Positions 26,952 through 35,802 of a stretch of 64,000 bases of DNA are shown one piece after another. Source of the stretch: Zhongshania aquatica. Its GTDB lineage: Bacteria; Pseudomonadota; Gammaproteobacteria; Pseudomonadales; Spongiibacteraceae. The stretch lies in assembly GCF_027257955.1 (NCBI RefSeq), contig NZ_JANZNQ010000009.1, positions 109,087 to 173,086 of the forward strand, in the 5' to 3' direction. The translations under genes were made by a program, and so were the position numbers. A model generated the notes under the pieces. The model had not been told where the DNA came from. It did not search any database and worked only from the letters and a program-made list of their open reading frames with translations. Numbering within the stretch: the first letter of the stretch is position 1; each line of letters opens with the position of its first letter.

Positions 26952-28253
26952 CTAGAAAAATTGCATTAGCGTGACGGCCAATACTAAGCCTGCGGTAGGA
27001 ATTGCTATCGTCAGCGCGGCAATTGGCCAATAAGCACTTTTATGTGTTTCTCCGCAAATCGCTCTAACCGTTGTTACGATATAGCCATTGTGAGGGAGTG
27101 AATCTAGTGCGCCTGATGCAATGGACGAGATTCTGTGGAGTTGGTCTGGGTTCACGCCTAAATCAGTGTAATGAGGTGCCAGCACCGGTAGAGCGATGGA
27201 TAAGCCCCCGGATGCCGAACCGGTGAGCCCTGCTATTGTAGTAACTGCGACGGCTGCGCCGATTAACTCGTTCCCCGGTATTCCCGTCATAGCATCTACC
27301 GCGACAGCAAAAGCAGGTGACGCTTTTGCCATAGTCCCAAAACCAACAACCGCTGCGGTATTCCCAATAGCTATTAAGGCTCCCGTTGTGCCCTCATTAA
27401 TTGCCCTGTTCATATTGTGAAAGTGCTTAAAGTTGATCGCGACTATGCAAATACAGCCGCCGAGTAAGGCGAGAATAAGCGCATATTGCTGCAGTGATTC
27501 GTGAAAGAAAAACGAGACGCTGAGTACAACCAGCAAGGGTAGAAGGCCGAAGATGGGGTTTGGGTATTCGCGTTCAGGAATATCAGGATCGCTGTCACGA
27601 TGCTCAAAGTGTTCGCCATTCGCAATTGCTTTGCGAATCATTCGGGTAATCCAGATGAACCCGCAGACGGCCATAAATATTGCGACGATAAAACTTACTT
27701 CCCATGCTGCATAGGGGCTGGTGTGTAAAAATTTAACGGGAATCCAGTTTTGAATTTCCGGTGAACCTGCCGTTGTCATCGTAAAGGTGATTGAGCCAAA
27801 CGCTAAGGCGCCAGGTATAAAACGTCTTGGTAAATTGGCATCTTTAAACAATCCCAATGCCATTGGATAAACAGAAAAAGCAACAACGTAAACACTCACC
27901 CCGCCATAGGTTAATACCGCACAGGCCAGAACTATCGCTGCAACCGCGTGCTTCATGCCTATTTTACTGATAATCCAGCGTGCTAGGCTGTCTGCGGTGC
28001 CGGTATCTTCCATAAATTTACCGAACAAACTACCCAATAAAAACATTAGAAACCATGCGCCGACGAAGCCCGCAAAGCCATTCATATAAGTGGTTACGAA
28101 GGCGTTCGGGCTATCGCCCGGAAATACCGGAATACCGCCGCTTAGTCCAACAATTAGGGCACACAATGGGGCGGCAATAAATAGATTCCAGCCGCGTAAG
28201 GCGAGGGTTGTTAGTAACAGTAAGCCGCCGACTAAGCCGATCATGCTGATCAT
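26952..28253 (-). CDS. GntP family permease
   Basis: At 433 residues, with 12 or so hydrophobic segments, it fits the GntP gluconate:proton symporter family. Segments such as GLTGSASGGLSIALPVLAP and GALDSLPHNGYIVTT match the family, including a central re-entrant region. Relatives carry gluconate, fructuronate, hydroxybutyrate or other small carboxylates. No sugar-acid enzyme is adjacent, so the substrate is open; a short-chain hydroxy acid would fit the lipid-metabolism context. ATG 28253; GGAGC lies a few bases upstream on the minus strand. Confidence 0.82.
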   Translation of the reverse strand: MISMIGLVGGLLLLTTLALRGWNLFIAAPLCALIVGLSGGIPVFPGDSPNAFVTTYMNGFAGFVGAWFLMFLLGSLFGKFMEDTGTADSLARWIISKIGMKHAVAAIVLACAVLTYGGVSVYVVAFSVYPMALGLFKDANLPRRFIPGALAFGSITFTMTTAGSPEIQNWIPVKFLHTSPYAAWEVSFIVAIFMAVCGFIWITRMIRKAIANGEHFEHRDSDPDIPEREYPNPIFGLLPLLVVLSVSFFFHESLQQYALILALLGGCICIVAINFKHFHNMNRAINEGTTGALIAIGNTAAVVGFGTMAKASPAFAVAVDAMTGIPGNELIGAAVAVTTIAGLTGSASGGLSIALPVLAPHYTDLGVNPDQLHRISSIASGALDSLPHNGYIVTTVRAICGETHKSAYWPIAALTIAIPTAGLVLAVTLMQFF

Positions 28254-28451
28254 GAATTGCTCCTAAAGCGTATTAGGTCGTCTTTTTTTAAGGGATCTAT
28301 CCTAACTGAGGAGGGCAAGAAACTGCGAATATAAAACTGAATTATTTTGAGTCTATGATCGATATTACGTCACCACGTGTAGCTGTCTATTTTGGGGGCG
28401 ATTAATTTTAGGAGGGCTAGATAGGTCTAGTACAAAGAAGGGAGTAGCTCG

Positions 28452-28483
28452 AAAAAGGGTTAACGAGGGAGTTGCCCCCTCGT
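28452..28483 (-). terminator. Terminator of the wax ester operon
   Basis: On the minus strand ACGAGGG and CCCTCGT form a stem with a 7-nt loop, followed by TAACCCTTTTT. It is about 17 bases past the acyl reductase stop. The rest of 28254-28499 shows nothing clear besides the presumed GntP promoter. Confidence 0.8.
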
Positions 28484-28499
28484 CAACGATGTGCAGAAT

Positions 28500-30488
28500 T
28501 TAGACGTGAATTCCTTTCAATACCGCCGCCAGCGCAATTTGCTCCGATGACGCTTCGGTTTTCTTCTCGTCGCCTTCACCTTTCGCGGCCGAAGAGTCAG
28601 GGAAAGTGCGGAAAACCGTGTTCATGGTGATTTCTACAGCTTTTGGCATAATCGCATTTAGAACCTGCATAGTAATGCCCAGACCAGTTGCAATTCGTTT
28701 GGGTCTGCGGATGATGGCATTACAGATCATGTCGGCAGCTTCATCCGGTGATAGCGTTGGCACCGAGTTATAGATCGATGTTGGTCCAATCATCGGCGTT
28801 CTAACCAGTGGCATATTGATGGTTGTGAAGGCAATGTTTCGGTCGGAGAACTCCGCAGCCGCTGCTCGTGAGAACGCGTCTAACGCAGACTTAGATGCCG
28901 CATAAGCCGAGAATCTTGGCGATGTGCCGACAATAACCGCAATCGACGAAATATTGATTACATGACCGGCTTTGCGTTCTAACATTGAGGGCGCCAAGCC
29001 CATGATTAAGCGAATCGCGCCAAAGTAGTTAAGCTGCATGGTGCGTTCAAAATCATGGAAGCGGTCAAAGGTTAGTTCTAGTGAGCGACGTATTGAGCGC
29101 CCTGCATTGTTCACTAAAACGTCAACTTGGCCGTGATTTTCTAGTAAGGTCGCCACTAATTTATCGCAGGATTCTAGGTCAGACACGTCGCAGCTATAAG
29201 CATAGCTGGTGCCACCTTTTTCAGAAATCTCTTTTTGTGTTTCTTCGAGTTTTTCAAGTGACCGCGCAACGAGAACGACCTTCCCGCCCGCCGAGGCAAG
29301 CTTAATTGCGGCTGCTTTACCAATGCCAGATGATGCGCCGGTAATCACAATAACTTTGTCTTTTACATTGCCGCGCAATGAGCGATCTTTAAAGAGGTCA
29401 GGATCTAGGTTGCGCTCCCAGTAGTCCCAAATTTTATTCGCATAGTCTGCTAAGGCTGGTGGTGAAATACCGCTTCCTTTTAAGGCTTTAAGGGTTTCGC
29501 GAGTATCAAACCGCGTGGGCATATTCATAAATCCAACGGCATCTTGCGGGATATGATAATCCGCTAATATCGCGCTTATGATTCGGCGAACCGGCGGCAG
29601 ACCTTTCAGTAGATTAAGAATTGATGCGGGAATGAAGGCAAACATGCGCATATCTATACGCAGTGCAAAGCGGGGTGCATGCGCTGCTTCTGAAAATATA
29701 TTGAGTACTTCGCCAACTTGCTGAGACTCAGTGTTCACCAAGTGGAAGCAGCGGCCGTCTAACCCCGTTTTGTGAGAGAGAAAATCCATTGCGTCGGCAA
29801 CGTAGTCCACCGGCACAATATTCATTTGCCCGCCCTCAACGCCGATTAGCGGCACCCATTGCGGAATACGGTTGCGGAGCTTTTGAATCAATTTAAAAAA
29901 GTAATATGGGCCGTCAATTTTATCGATTTCGCCGGTTTTGGAGTCGCCAACAACCATGGCGGGCCGATAGATGCGGTAGGGTATTTTGCATTCGTTGCGA
30001 ACTAAACCCTCGGATACATGTTTGGTACGGAAGTACGCGTGATCAAGCCCTTTGGCTTCTTCGAACATATCTTCTCTGAATGTGCCCCGGTACAGGCCGG
30101 CAGCAGCAATTGAGCTCGCTAAGTGAAAACATTTTGCCGCCATTGCTTCGGCGGCGGCAATCGCGTTTTTGGTACCCTGAACGTTCGCAATTTCTTGGCT
30201 AGCGGCGTCCGCTTTTAAGTCGTAGATAGCGGCTAAGTGGTAAAAGTGCTTCACCGAACCCTTTAGCGTCGCCATATCCTTTGGGCTAATACCTAGGCGA
30301 GGTTTAGATAGATCCCCGTTAATGGCGATTAATCGGTCACTAGTAAGGCCGGTTCTTTCTAATAGATCTTTGTATTTTTGTTTTGATCCTCGGCGTACTA
30401 ATACATAAATAGTACCTTTTCGTTTCGCGAGGCGTTCAATCAAAAAGCGACCAATAAAGCCGGTACCGCCGGTGACAAAATAGCTCAT
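28500..30488 (-). CDS. Fatty acyl-CoA/aldehyde reductase (two-domain, wax ester type)
   Basis: The 662-residue protein has two Rossmann domains. Residues 1-350 form an extended-SDR acyl reductase (TGGTGFIG near 7, the YFRTKH active segment near 155). Residues about 375-620 form a classical SDR (TGASSGIG near 380, catalytic YAASK near 540). This is the plan and length of the Marinobacter reductase that takes fatty acyl-CoA through the aldehyde to the alcohol; long shared stretches such as NNAGRSIRRSLEL and FDRFHDFERTMQLNYFG support it. It supplies the alcohol for the wax ester synthase, whose gene lies 44 bases upstream in the same direction. No signal peptide or membrane helix. Confidence 0.88.
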   Translation of the reverse strand: MSYFVTGGTGFIGRFLIERLAKRKGTIYVLVRRGSKQKYKDLLERTGLTSDRLIAINGDLSKPRLGISPKDMATLKGSVKHFYHLAAIYDLKADAASQEIANVQGTKNAIAAAEAMAAKCFHLASSIAAAGLYRGTFREDMFEEAKGLDHAYFRTKHVSEGLVRNECKIPYRIYRPAMVVGDSKTGEIDKIDGPYYFFKLIQKLRNRIPQWVPLIGVEGGQMNIVPVDYVADAMDFLSHKTGLDGRCFHLVNTESQQVGEVLNIFSEAAHAPRFALRIDMRMFAFIPASILNLLKGLPPVRRIISAILADYHIPQDAVGFMNMPTRFDTRETLKALKGSGISPPALADYANKIWDYWERNLDPDLFKDRSLRGNVKDKVIVITGASSGIGKAAAIKLASAGGKVVLVARSLEKLEETQKEISEKGGTSYAYSCDVSDLESCDKLVATLLENHGQVDVLVNNAGRSIRRSLELTFDRFHDFERTMQLNYFGAIRLIMGLAPSMLERKAGHVINISSIAVIVGTSPRFSAYAASKSALDAFSRAAAAEFSDRNIAFTTINMPLVRTPMIGPTSIYNSVPTLSPDEAADMICNAIIRRPKRIATGLGITMQVLNAIMPKAVEITMNTVFRTFPDSSAAKGEGDEKKTEASSEQIALAAVLKGIHV

Positions 30489-30532
30489 GGGTAAATCTCC
30501 AAGTGTTTTGCTTCGTTATATTTATATCGTCT

Positions 30533-31942
30533 TTATTTTTTCTCTTTTCTAAGTACAGACGGCGAAACAGCTTCTTCAAGATCATCGAATGCATCGTGAA
30601 TATAGTCGCCAAGAACCCCCAAGTTTGGCATCGCGGTGGTTGCTACCAAACCAAATTGCAAGCGTCCGTCATAACTGTATAGCGTAATATTGAGGTGGTT
30701 GCTGGGTGTTAGGGCGCTAATCGGGTACATTTCTTCTAATTTAGCGCCTTTTAGATACAGCGCTTTCGCTGGCCCAGGAACGTTCGATACTAAGGTATTC
30801 CCTAGCGGCGGCAGCACGTCGCCGAGTTTGAGTGCTTCGCCGATCAACGATACGCCGCCGAGTAAGACTGTGTATGCCATCACAGAAGCGGGCGGCACAC
30901 CATCTATCTGGTAGCGTACATTCCGCAGTGTAAAGCCGATTTCGCGGAGTCTTTCATAAGGATCAGTGGTTTTGTTGGCCAGTTCGACGAGGACAATGCC
31001 GATTTTGTTGCCCAGGCTATCGTCACCGCTCTTACGTAAATTTACCGGCATTTGAATGGTGATGGGTTCGTTAATGTCGGCGCCACACTCTTGTAAATAC
31101 CGGTGTAAGGCGCCGTCTATGCAAGTCAGGGCAATATGATTTAGCGTAGAGCGAGTGAGTTTCCGCAGGCGATTGACGCGCTCCATATCAACTGCGGCGG
31201 TGGCTATTTGACGTCCCGCACTTACTTGTCCGGTTAGAGGCGTTGAGCTATTTGCCCTGAACGGCACTGCGACGGCGTTTTTAGTTAAATTCAATGTTTC
31301 AAGCGCTAGCTGTGTGGTGAGCTTGCTCAGACCGGCGATCCCCTTAATATAATCGCTAGAGCGTCCGCCAAGCTGGGTGAGTACCTTCATAATAGAAATA
31401 CTGTCGGCGGTATTTTGCAGACGTTTTTGTGGCAGTACGGACCAAATAGGTGTTACTGACTTTGTTCGAGCGGAGGTGCTCAAGCTATTCACTAGCCATG
31501 ATGACATCGTTACACCGTCGGCGTAGGCATGGTGTAGTTTTGTATAAATTGCAAAGCGATTCTCGTCAATGCCTTGGATTACATGCATTTCCCACATGGG
31601 GCGCTCGCGATTCATACGGATGTTATGCAAATTACCGACTAAGTCGTATAGGCATTCTCGAAAATCACTGCCGTCTATATTGTGAAAAAATACGTGATTC
31701 GCAATGTCAAAGTTCGTATCAGACATCCAGTGAGGCGCACTAAATGCGGAAAATTTGATGATTTGATTAAACGGTGCGCGAATTTCGTCAATGTTACCGG
31801 CATACTCGTCAACGAGCTGTTCAACATAGTTTGCTGGTGCGTTGTTGGGTTTGCGAAACATCAGTAAGCCGCCAACATGTTTGGGGCTCGCGTCGGTTTC
31901 CGTCAGGAAAAAAGCCAAATCCATTATCGAAAGTTTTGCCAT
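30533..31942 (-). CDS. Wax ester synthase/acyl-CoA:diacylglycerol acyltransferase (WS/DGAT)
   Basis: The 469-residue length and the catalytic HHAYADG (HHxxxDG) near residue 136 identify a WS/DGAT enzyme, which joins acyl-CoA to a fatty alcohol (wax ester) or diacylglycerol (triacylglycerol). Further family marks are SNVPGP near residue 390 and NHIALTCIDGAL. It is the first gene of a two-gene operon with the fatty acyl reductase. That pairing argues for wax esters as the main product. ATG 31942; the ribosome binding site is weak. Confidence 0.92.
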   Translation of the reverse strand: MAKLSIMDLAFFLTETDASPKHVGGLLMFRKPNNAPANYVEQLVDEYAGNIDEIRAPFNQIIKFSAFSAPHWMSDTNFDIANHVFFHNIDGSDFRECLYDLVGNLHNIRMNRERPMWEMHVIQGIDENRFAIYTKLHHAYADGVTMSSWLVNSLSTSARTKSVTPIWSVLPQKRLQNTADSISIMKVLTQLGGRSSDYIKGIAGLSKLTTQLALETLNLTKNAVAVPFRANSSTPLTGQVSAGRQIATAAVDMERVNRLRKLTRSTLNHIALTCIDGALHRYLQECGADINEPITIQMPVNLRKSGDDSLGNKIGIVLVELANKTTDPYERLREIGFTLRNVRYQIDGVPPASVMAYTVLLGGVSLIGEALKLGDVLPPLGNTLVSNVPGPAKALYLKGAKLEEMYPISALTPSNHLNITLYSYDGRLQFGLVATTAMPNLGVLGDYIHDAFDDLEEAVSPSVLRKEKK

Positions 31943-32205
31943 GAGGTATCCACACCTTATTATTGCAACTATTTGATATAGCCAGCTTTGTTGAGTAATT
32001 CAGGCGATGCCACATCGCAAGCTATGTGATTGAATGCAGCGTCAGTCTATGACCTAATGTTTTTATTGGCTATTGCCTGAAATTTCTCCTACGAAGAATT
32101 TCGGTCAATGGTTTAAGGACATGCTGTAAGCTCAAGCTACAATACATTCATCAATTTTCATAGAGAAACACCACGCTAAATGGCGAATAGTCGGGATAAC
32201 AAGTA

Positions 32206-33054
32206 ATGATAAAGGGGCTTATTTCGCGCTTAAAACGCTGGTACGCGATACCGTACTTACTTACTTGTATTGCCGTGTCGATACAAAGCATTTCGCACCT
32301 GTTTAATGACGATAAATTGAGTTTGTCATGGTTAGGCGCTGCGGTAGCGGTTGTGCCCTTGGTATTATTTATGAGTATGGTGTACAGCTTTCCCTATACT
32401 CGCTTCGTGCAGTTTATTGCGACTCCTGTGGTAATGGCGTTAATCGGCGCAGTCTTGGCGGTGGTTGAAATGCGGCCTTTACCTACTTTTTACACGATGT
32501 TTTTTGGTCTAGGTGGTGTGCTGGTATACGTGTTCTGGTACACCTACTTAGATCGCAGCGACAATGTTTTACTGCATAAAGGTGACCTCCTGCCTGACTT
32601 TACGGTGAATTCTTTAGAGGGCGAGCCAGTTGCCTCGTCGAGTTTTCTTGGTCGAAAAGTGCTCTGGGTTTTTTACCGTGGTAATTGGTGCCCTATGTGC
32701 CAAGCTCAATTGGCGGGAATAGCAAAGCACTATGACGCGTTTAAAAAACGAGGCGTCGACGTGGTATTGATAAGTCCGCAGAGTCGATTAAAAAGCAAAG
32801 AGCAAAAATCCCGTCTTGGCGTAGACCTGCAATTTTATGAAGACGAGAACAACCAAGCTGCTTGTCGTCTTGGTATTGTTCATCGATATGGGGTGCCGTT
32901 GGGGATGCTTGGCTATGGGCACGATACCGTCTTACCAACTGTGTTATTAACAGACGAAAACGGCGTGATAGCTTATGCGGATTTAACCGACAATTTCAGA
33001 TATAGACCGCAAGCAGAAACATTGATAAATGCCTTGGACGAAGTTTGGGCATAG
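32206..33054 (+). CDS. Membrane-anchored redoxin (AhpC/TSA-like)
   Basis: The 282 residues contain three or four N-terminal hydrophobic helices (about 15-120) followed by a thioredoxin-fold AhpC/TSA domain (125-280). It has a FYRGNWCPMCQAQL motif near residue 160, so both cysteines of a CxxC pair are present. This points to thiol-disulfide or peroxiredoxin-like activity at the membrane. On which side the domain faces is not certain. It is divergent from the WS/DGAT gene (263 bases apart, presumed divergent promoters) and 19 bases before the Nudix gene. Confidence 0.7.
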   Translation: MIKGLISRLKRWYAIPYLLTCIAVSIQSISHLFNDDKLSLSWLGAAVAVVPLVLFMSMVYSFPYTRFVQFIATPVVMALIGAVLAVVEMRPLPTFYTMFFGLGGVLVYVFWYTYLDRSDNVLLHKGDLLPDFTVNSLEGEPVASSSFLGRKVLWVFYRGNWCPMCQAQLAGIAKHYDAFKKRGVDVVLISPQSRLKSKEQKSRLGVDLQFYEDENNQAACRLGIVHRYGVPLGMLGYGHDTVLPTVLLTDENGVIAYADLTDNFRYRPQAETLINALDEVWA

Positions 33055-33073
33055 CGCAACGGAAGTGAGAATA

Positions 33074-33742
33074 ATGACGACAGATATACGTGCAGCCGCT
33101 ACCGCGGTGATTATTCGTGATACTGAATGTGGAATAGAAACCCTGCTATTGCGCAGACATAAGCAGCTGAAGGTTGGCGGCGGACATTGGGTGTTTCCCG
33201 GTGGCACTGTTGACCCCGAGGATTACCTCGGTACGGAGAATAAAGAGCAGGCGGCGAGAGTGGCTGCGGTGCGAGAAACCGAGGAAGAGGCCGGTATATT
33301 TTTGCGGGTTGAAGACTTGCTATTCCTGTCACATTGGACAACACCGCCGGCGATGGGGCGGCGCTTTTCAACATGGTTCTATCTTGTTAAAGGCGATAAT
33401 GCAGAAGTCATTGTCGACGGTGAGGAGATGGATGATTTTTGCTGGGGAACACCAGCGTATTTTTTAGATCAACATCGTCGGGGAGAGTTGGCGTTAATGC
33501 CACCAACCGTCGTTACGTTGACGGAGTTGGCTGCTTGTCATACTGAGCGAGAGGCGACGGAGTTCTATCGCAGCCGAGAGGTACCGTATTTCGAGCCGTT
33601 GATAACGTCCCATAATGATGTGCCGTGTATGTTATATCGCGGTGATGCCGGATATGAAGCAGTAGATCCTGCGTTGATTGGCGCGCGGAATCGCTGCTAT
33701 TTAGAGAGTGGTGTTTGGCGTTACGAGTATAGGGCCGAGTAG
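33074..33742 (+). CDS. Nudix hydrolase (NUDT19-like)
   Basis: The 222-residue protein has a Nudix domain. The GHWVFPGGTVDPED segment is followed after an insertion by VRETEEEAG, the core of the Nudix box that binds metal. The insertion and the length fit the NUDT19/NUDT7-like group, some members of which hydrolyse CoA or acyl-CoA. That would fit the nearby acyl-CoA genes but is not proven. ATG 33074 follows GGAAGTGAG; a longer start at 33029 would overlap the redoxin gene. Confidence 0.8.
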   Translation: MTTDIRAAATAVIIRDTECGIETLLLRRHKQLKVGGGHWVFPGGTVDPEDYLGTENKEQAARVAAVRETEEEAGIFLRVEDLLFLSHWTTPPAMGRRFSTWFYLVKGDNAEVIVDGEEMDDFCWGTPAYFLDQHRRGELALMPPTVVTLTELAACHTEREATEFYRSREVPYFEPLITSHNDVPCMLYRGDAGYEAVDPALIGARNRCYLESGVWRYEYRAE

Positions 33743-33867
33743 TTTTAGCTGAGATTGTTTTCATGTTTTTTTTATTTCCCGCGAAGGATTTTTCTGTTTG
33801 CTGTGTTTAATCGTTAACGGCCGTAACAATGCAGCAAAATATTTGATAGTGAATCTTGGGAGTAGCA

Positions 33868-34314
33868 ATGATGAACACAGCACAAAAAATACTTAGTGTT
33901 ATCGTATCTTTGGCAGCGATGTCCGCTATTGCGGGTGAAGGTGGTAAGCACCCTAAGTTTGATTTGAATGGAGACGGTACAGTCAGTACTGAGGAGCTGT
34001 CTCAACATCGCCAGGCGATGTTTGCAAAAATGGACTCAAATAGCGATGGCAATTTGACCCGTGACGAAGTGGCTGAATTTAAAGCAAAAATGAAGGCTGA
34101 GAGAGAGGCAAACAAGAAGGACCGTTTTGATCGTGCTGACGCTAATCACGACGGGAAAGTATCTGCACAGGAGTTTGCCGCAGTTTCCGATGAGATGGCT
34201 AAGCGAATGGATAGCAACGGCGACGGCAATGTCGATCGGCGAGAGATGTTCAAAGCAATGCGCGACCGGGACGGTGATCGCCGCGATGGTGTGCATGGTT
34301 CTGGTGATTTGTAA
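33868..34314 (+). CDS. EF-hand calcium-binding protein, exported
   Basis: The 148-residue protein starts with a signal peptide (about residues 1-23, ending AIA-GE) and has four EF-hand loops: DLNGDGTVSTEE, DSNSDGNLTRDE, DANHDGKVSAQE and DSNGDGNVDRRE. Each has acidic residues at positions 1, 3, 5 and 12, so all should bind calcium. A charged Arg/Asp tail follows. It is probably periplasmic. GGGAG is five bases before ATG 33868. It lies 37 bases ahead of the ECF sigma operon and may be part of it or of its regulon. Confidence 0.85.
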   Translation: MMNTAQKILSVIVSLAAMSAIAGEGGKHPKFDLNGDGTVSTEELSQHRQAMFAKMDSNSDGNLTRDEVAEFKAKMKAEREANKKDRFDRADANHDGKVSAQEFAAVSDEMAKRMDSNGDGNVDRREMFKAMRDRDGDRRDGVHGSGDL

Positions 34315-34351
34315 TTGAATCGTCGTCCTCGCTAATTCAATAGGATGTTCT

Positions 34352-34888
34352 GTGCAGTTATCTGACCTTGAACTGATGCGGCGAGTGGCGGATGGCGATC
34401 AATTGGCATTTTCGACGCTATTGGATCGTCATAGCAAAATGGTATTGAACCTCGTTTATCGCATCGTCTTGTCGCGGGATGATGCGGAAGATTTATGCCA
34501 AGAAGTGTTTGAGCGACTGTGGAAGCAGGCGCCTGAGTGGCGGGATGAGGCAAAGCTAACAACATGGTTATATCGGGTCGCAAATAATTCGGCGTTAAAT
34601 TTTCGGCAGCGAGTTCAGCGGCGTCATGTGTTGGATGAAGATTTAGTGGAGTTTATTGTTGATAGCGATGCGCAAGAATTCTCCACAAATCAGGATGACG
34701 ACTCAGTTGTTTTAGACGCATTGGCGTCATTGCCTGATAATCAGCGCGCGGCAATGGCATTTCGTTTTTATCAGGAAATTCCAGTGAAAGAAATTGCTGC
34801 CATTATGGGCTTGTCAGCTAAGGCGGTGGAATCATTACTTAGCCGAGCTAAAAATCAGCTTCGCCTAAGTATAGGAGGGCGGAAATGA
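34352..34888 (+). CDS. ECF-type RNA polymerase sigma factor
   Basis: The 178-residue product has sigma-70 region 2 (about residues 10-80, with DAEDLCQEVFERLWK) and region 4 (115-172, with a C-terminal helix-turn-helix EIAAIMGLSAKAVESLLSRA). GTG 34352 has AGGA six bases upstream. It overlaps the next gene (ATGA). The next two genes look like its membrane anti-sigma factor and a CnrX-like sensor, so it probably answers a metal or envelope signal. Sequence alone does not give the target promoters. Confidence 0.9.
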   Translation: MQLSDLELMRRVADGDQLAFSTLLDRHSKMVLNLVYRIVLSRDDAEDLCQEVFERLWKQAPEWRDEAKLTTWLYRVANNSALNFRQRVQRRHVLDEDLVEFIVDSDAQEFSTNQDDDSVVLDALASLPDNQRAAMAFRFYQEIPVKEIAAIMGLSAKAVESLLSRAKNQLRLSIGGRK

Positions 34889-35319
34889 CACTGGTTGAAA
34901 GGCTATTTTCCGGGCTAATAGCTCGTCATGGAACGCGATCTGTGCAGTGGCCCTATCTGCTTAGAATATTGCTTCCAGTGTTTCTGAGTATTGAGTCTTG
35001 TTCTCGGTGTTGGCGAGCGGCGCAAGTTGAAGAAGAAGGCTTGAGGAATGTATACGCCAACACTTTGCCCGAGCTGGAGCCAAGCGCTGGTTTGCAAGCG
35101 CGTTTAGCGTCTATTGCTCAGCCTCGCAAGCAATTAGTACGTGAGCCATTCATTCCCGTTTGGCGATGGAGTTTTGCAACGGCTATGGCGTCGGCCCTAT
35201 TGGGCGTTGTGCTTGGCGCGGGTGGTTATTTTGCAGATTACACCGACCCAGATACTTATACCTTTGATGCAACCGCCAGTTATGAAGTTAGTAATTGGAT
35301 TGCAGGTGCGGATTTATGA
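34885..35319 (+). CDS. Probable membrane anti-sigma factor
   Basis: I do not recognise a named family. The 144-residue product has a cytoplasmic N-terminal part and one transmembrane helix (about residues 96-115, ATAMASALLGVVLGAGGYF), then a short periplasmic tail. This layout and its position directly after, and overlapping, an ECF sigma gene suggest an anti-sigma factor. It also overlaps the next gene (ATGA). The zinc-binding HxxxCxxC motif of ZAS anti-sigmas is absent; the only close cysteines are in SCSRCW near residue 38. Confidence 0.6.
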   Translation: MTLVERLFSGLIARHGTRSVQWPYLLRILLPVFLSIESCSRCWRAAQVEEEGLRNVYANTLPELEPSAGLQARLASIAQPRKQLVREPFIPVWRWSFATAMASALLGVVLGAGGYFADYTDPDTYTFDATASYEVSNWIAGADL

Positions 35320-35801
35320 ATTCACGCAAAGCCATTGTTATCGCTTTATTTATTTCATTGGTGCTTAACGGTGTTTTAGTTGGCTTGTTTGTTGGTCACC
35401 GGTTAATGGGAGAGGAGCGCCACGCTATGCATGGTATGGCGAAGCAGCTTCTTCGAGATGAACCAAAGGAACTCGCTGAACCGATGCGTCATGTATTGGA
35501 ATTGCATCGCAAGGATATGGTCAAGGCCTATCGAAGCCTTCGTTCGGCGCGTCGTGAGATGGTGAGTATTTTAAAACAGCCAGTCGCAACGGAAGAGGAA
35601 ATTAATAGCGGGTTTGCGGCTATACGTGTGGCAGACAATAACTTAAAGCAGGTAAGTCATGAGGTGTTATCGGTCATATTGGCAACGCTGCCGCCAGAGC
35701 AGCGATTAGATTTTGCGATGCGAGAATTGGGGCGGATGCAAAAGAGACCACCACCAAGACAAGATGGTACGCAGCGCTTTGGTGAAGGGCCGCCGCGCTA
35801 A
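35316..35801 (+). CDS. Periplasmic heavy-metal sensor-like protein (CnrX/Spy-like)
   Basis: The 161-residue product has an N-terminal membrane anchor (about residues 5-27) and a helical domain with HAMHGMAK, HVLELHRKDM and LPPEQRLDF. That plan is shared by the CnrX/NccX and Spy/ZraP-type families (PF13801). The His- and Met-rich segment could bind copper, nickel or cobalt. In Cupriavidus the CnrYXH set uses CnrX to sense metal and release CnrH. Here the gene order is sigma, anti-sigma, sensor. It overlaps the anti-sigma gene; its start is ATG 35316. Confidence 0.7.
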   Translation: MNSRKAIVIALFISLVLNGVLVGLFVGHRLMGEERHAMHGMAKQLLRDEPKELAEPMRHVLELHRKDMVKAYRSLRSARREMVSILKQPVATEEEINSGFAAIRVADNNLKQVSHEVLSVILATLPPEQRLDFAMRELGRMQKRPPPRQDGTQRFGEGPPR

Positions 35802-35802
35802 T

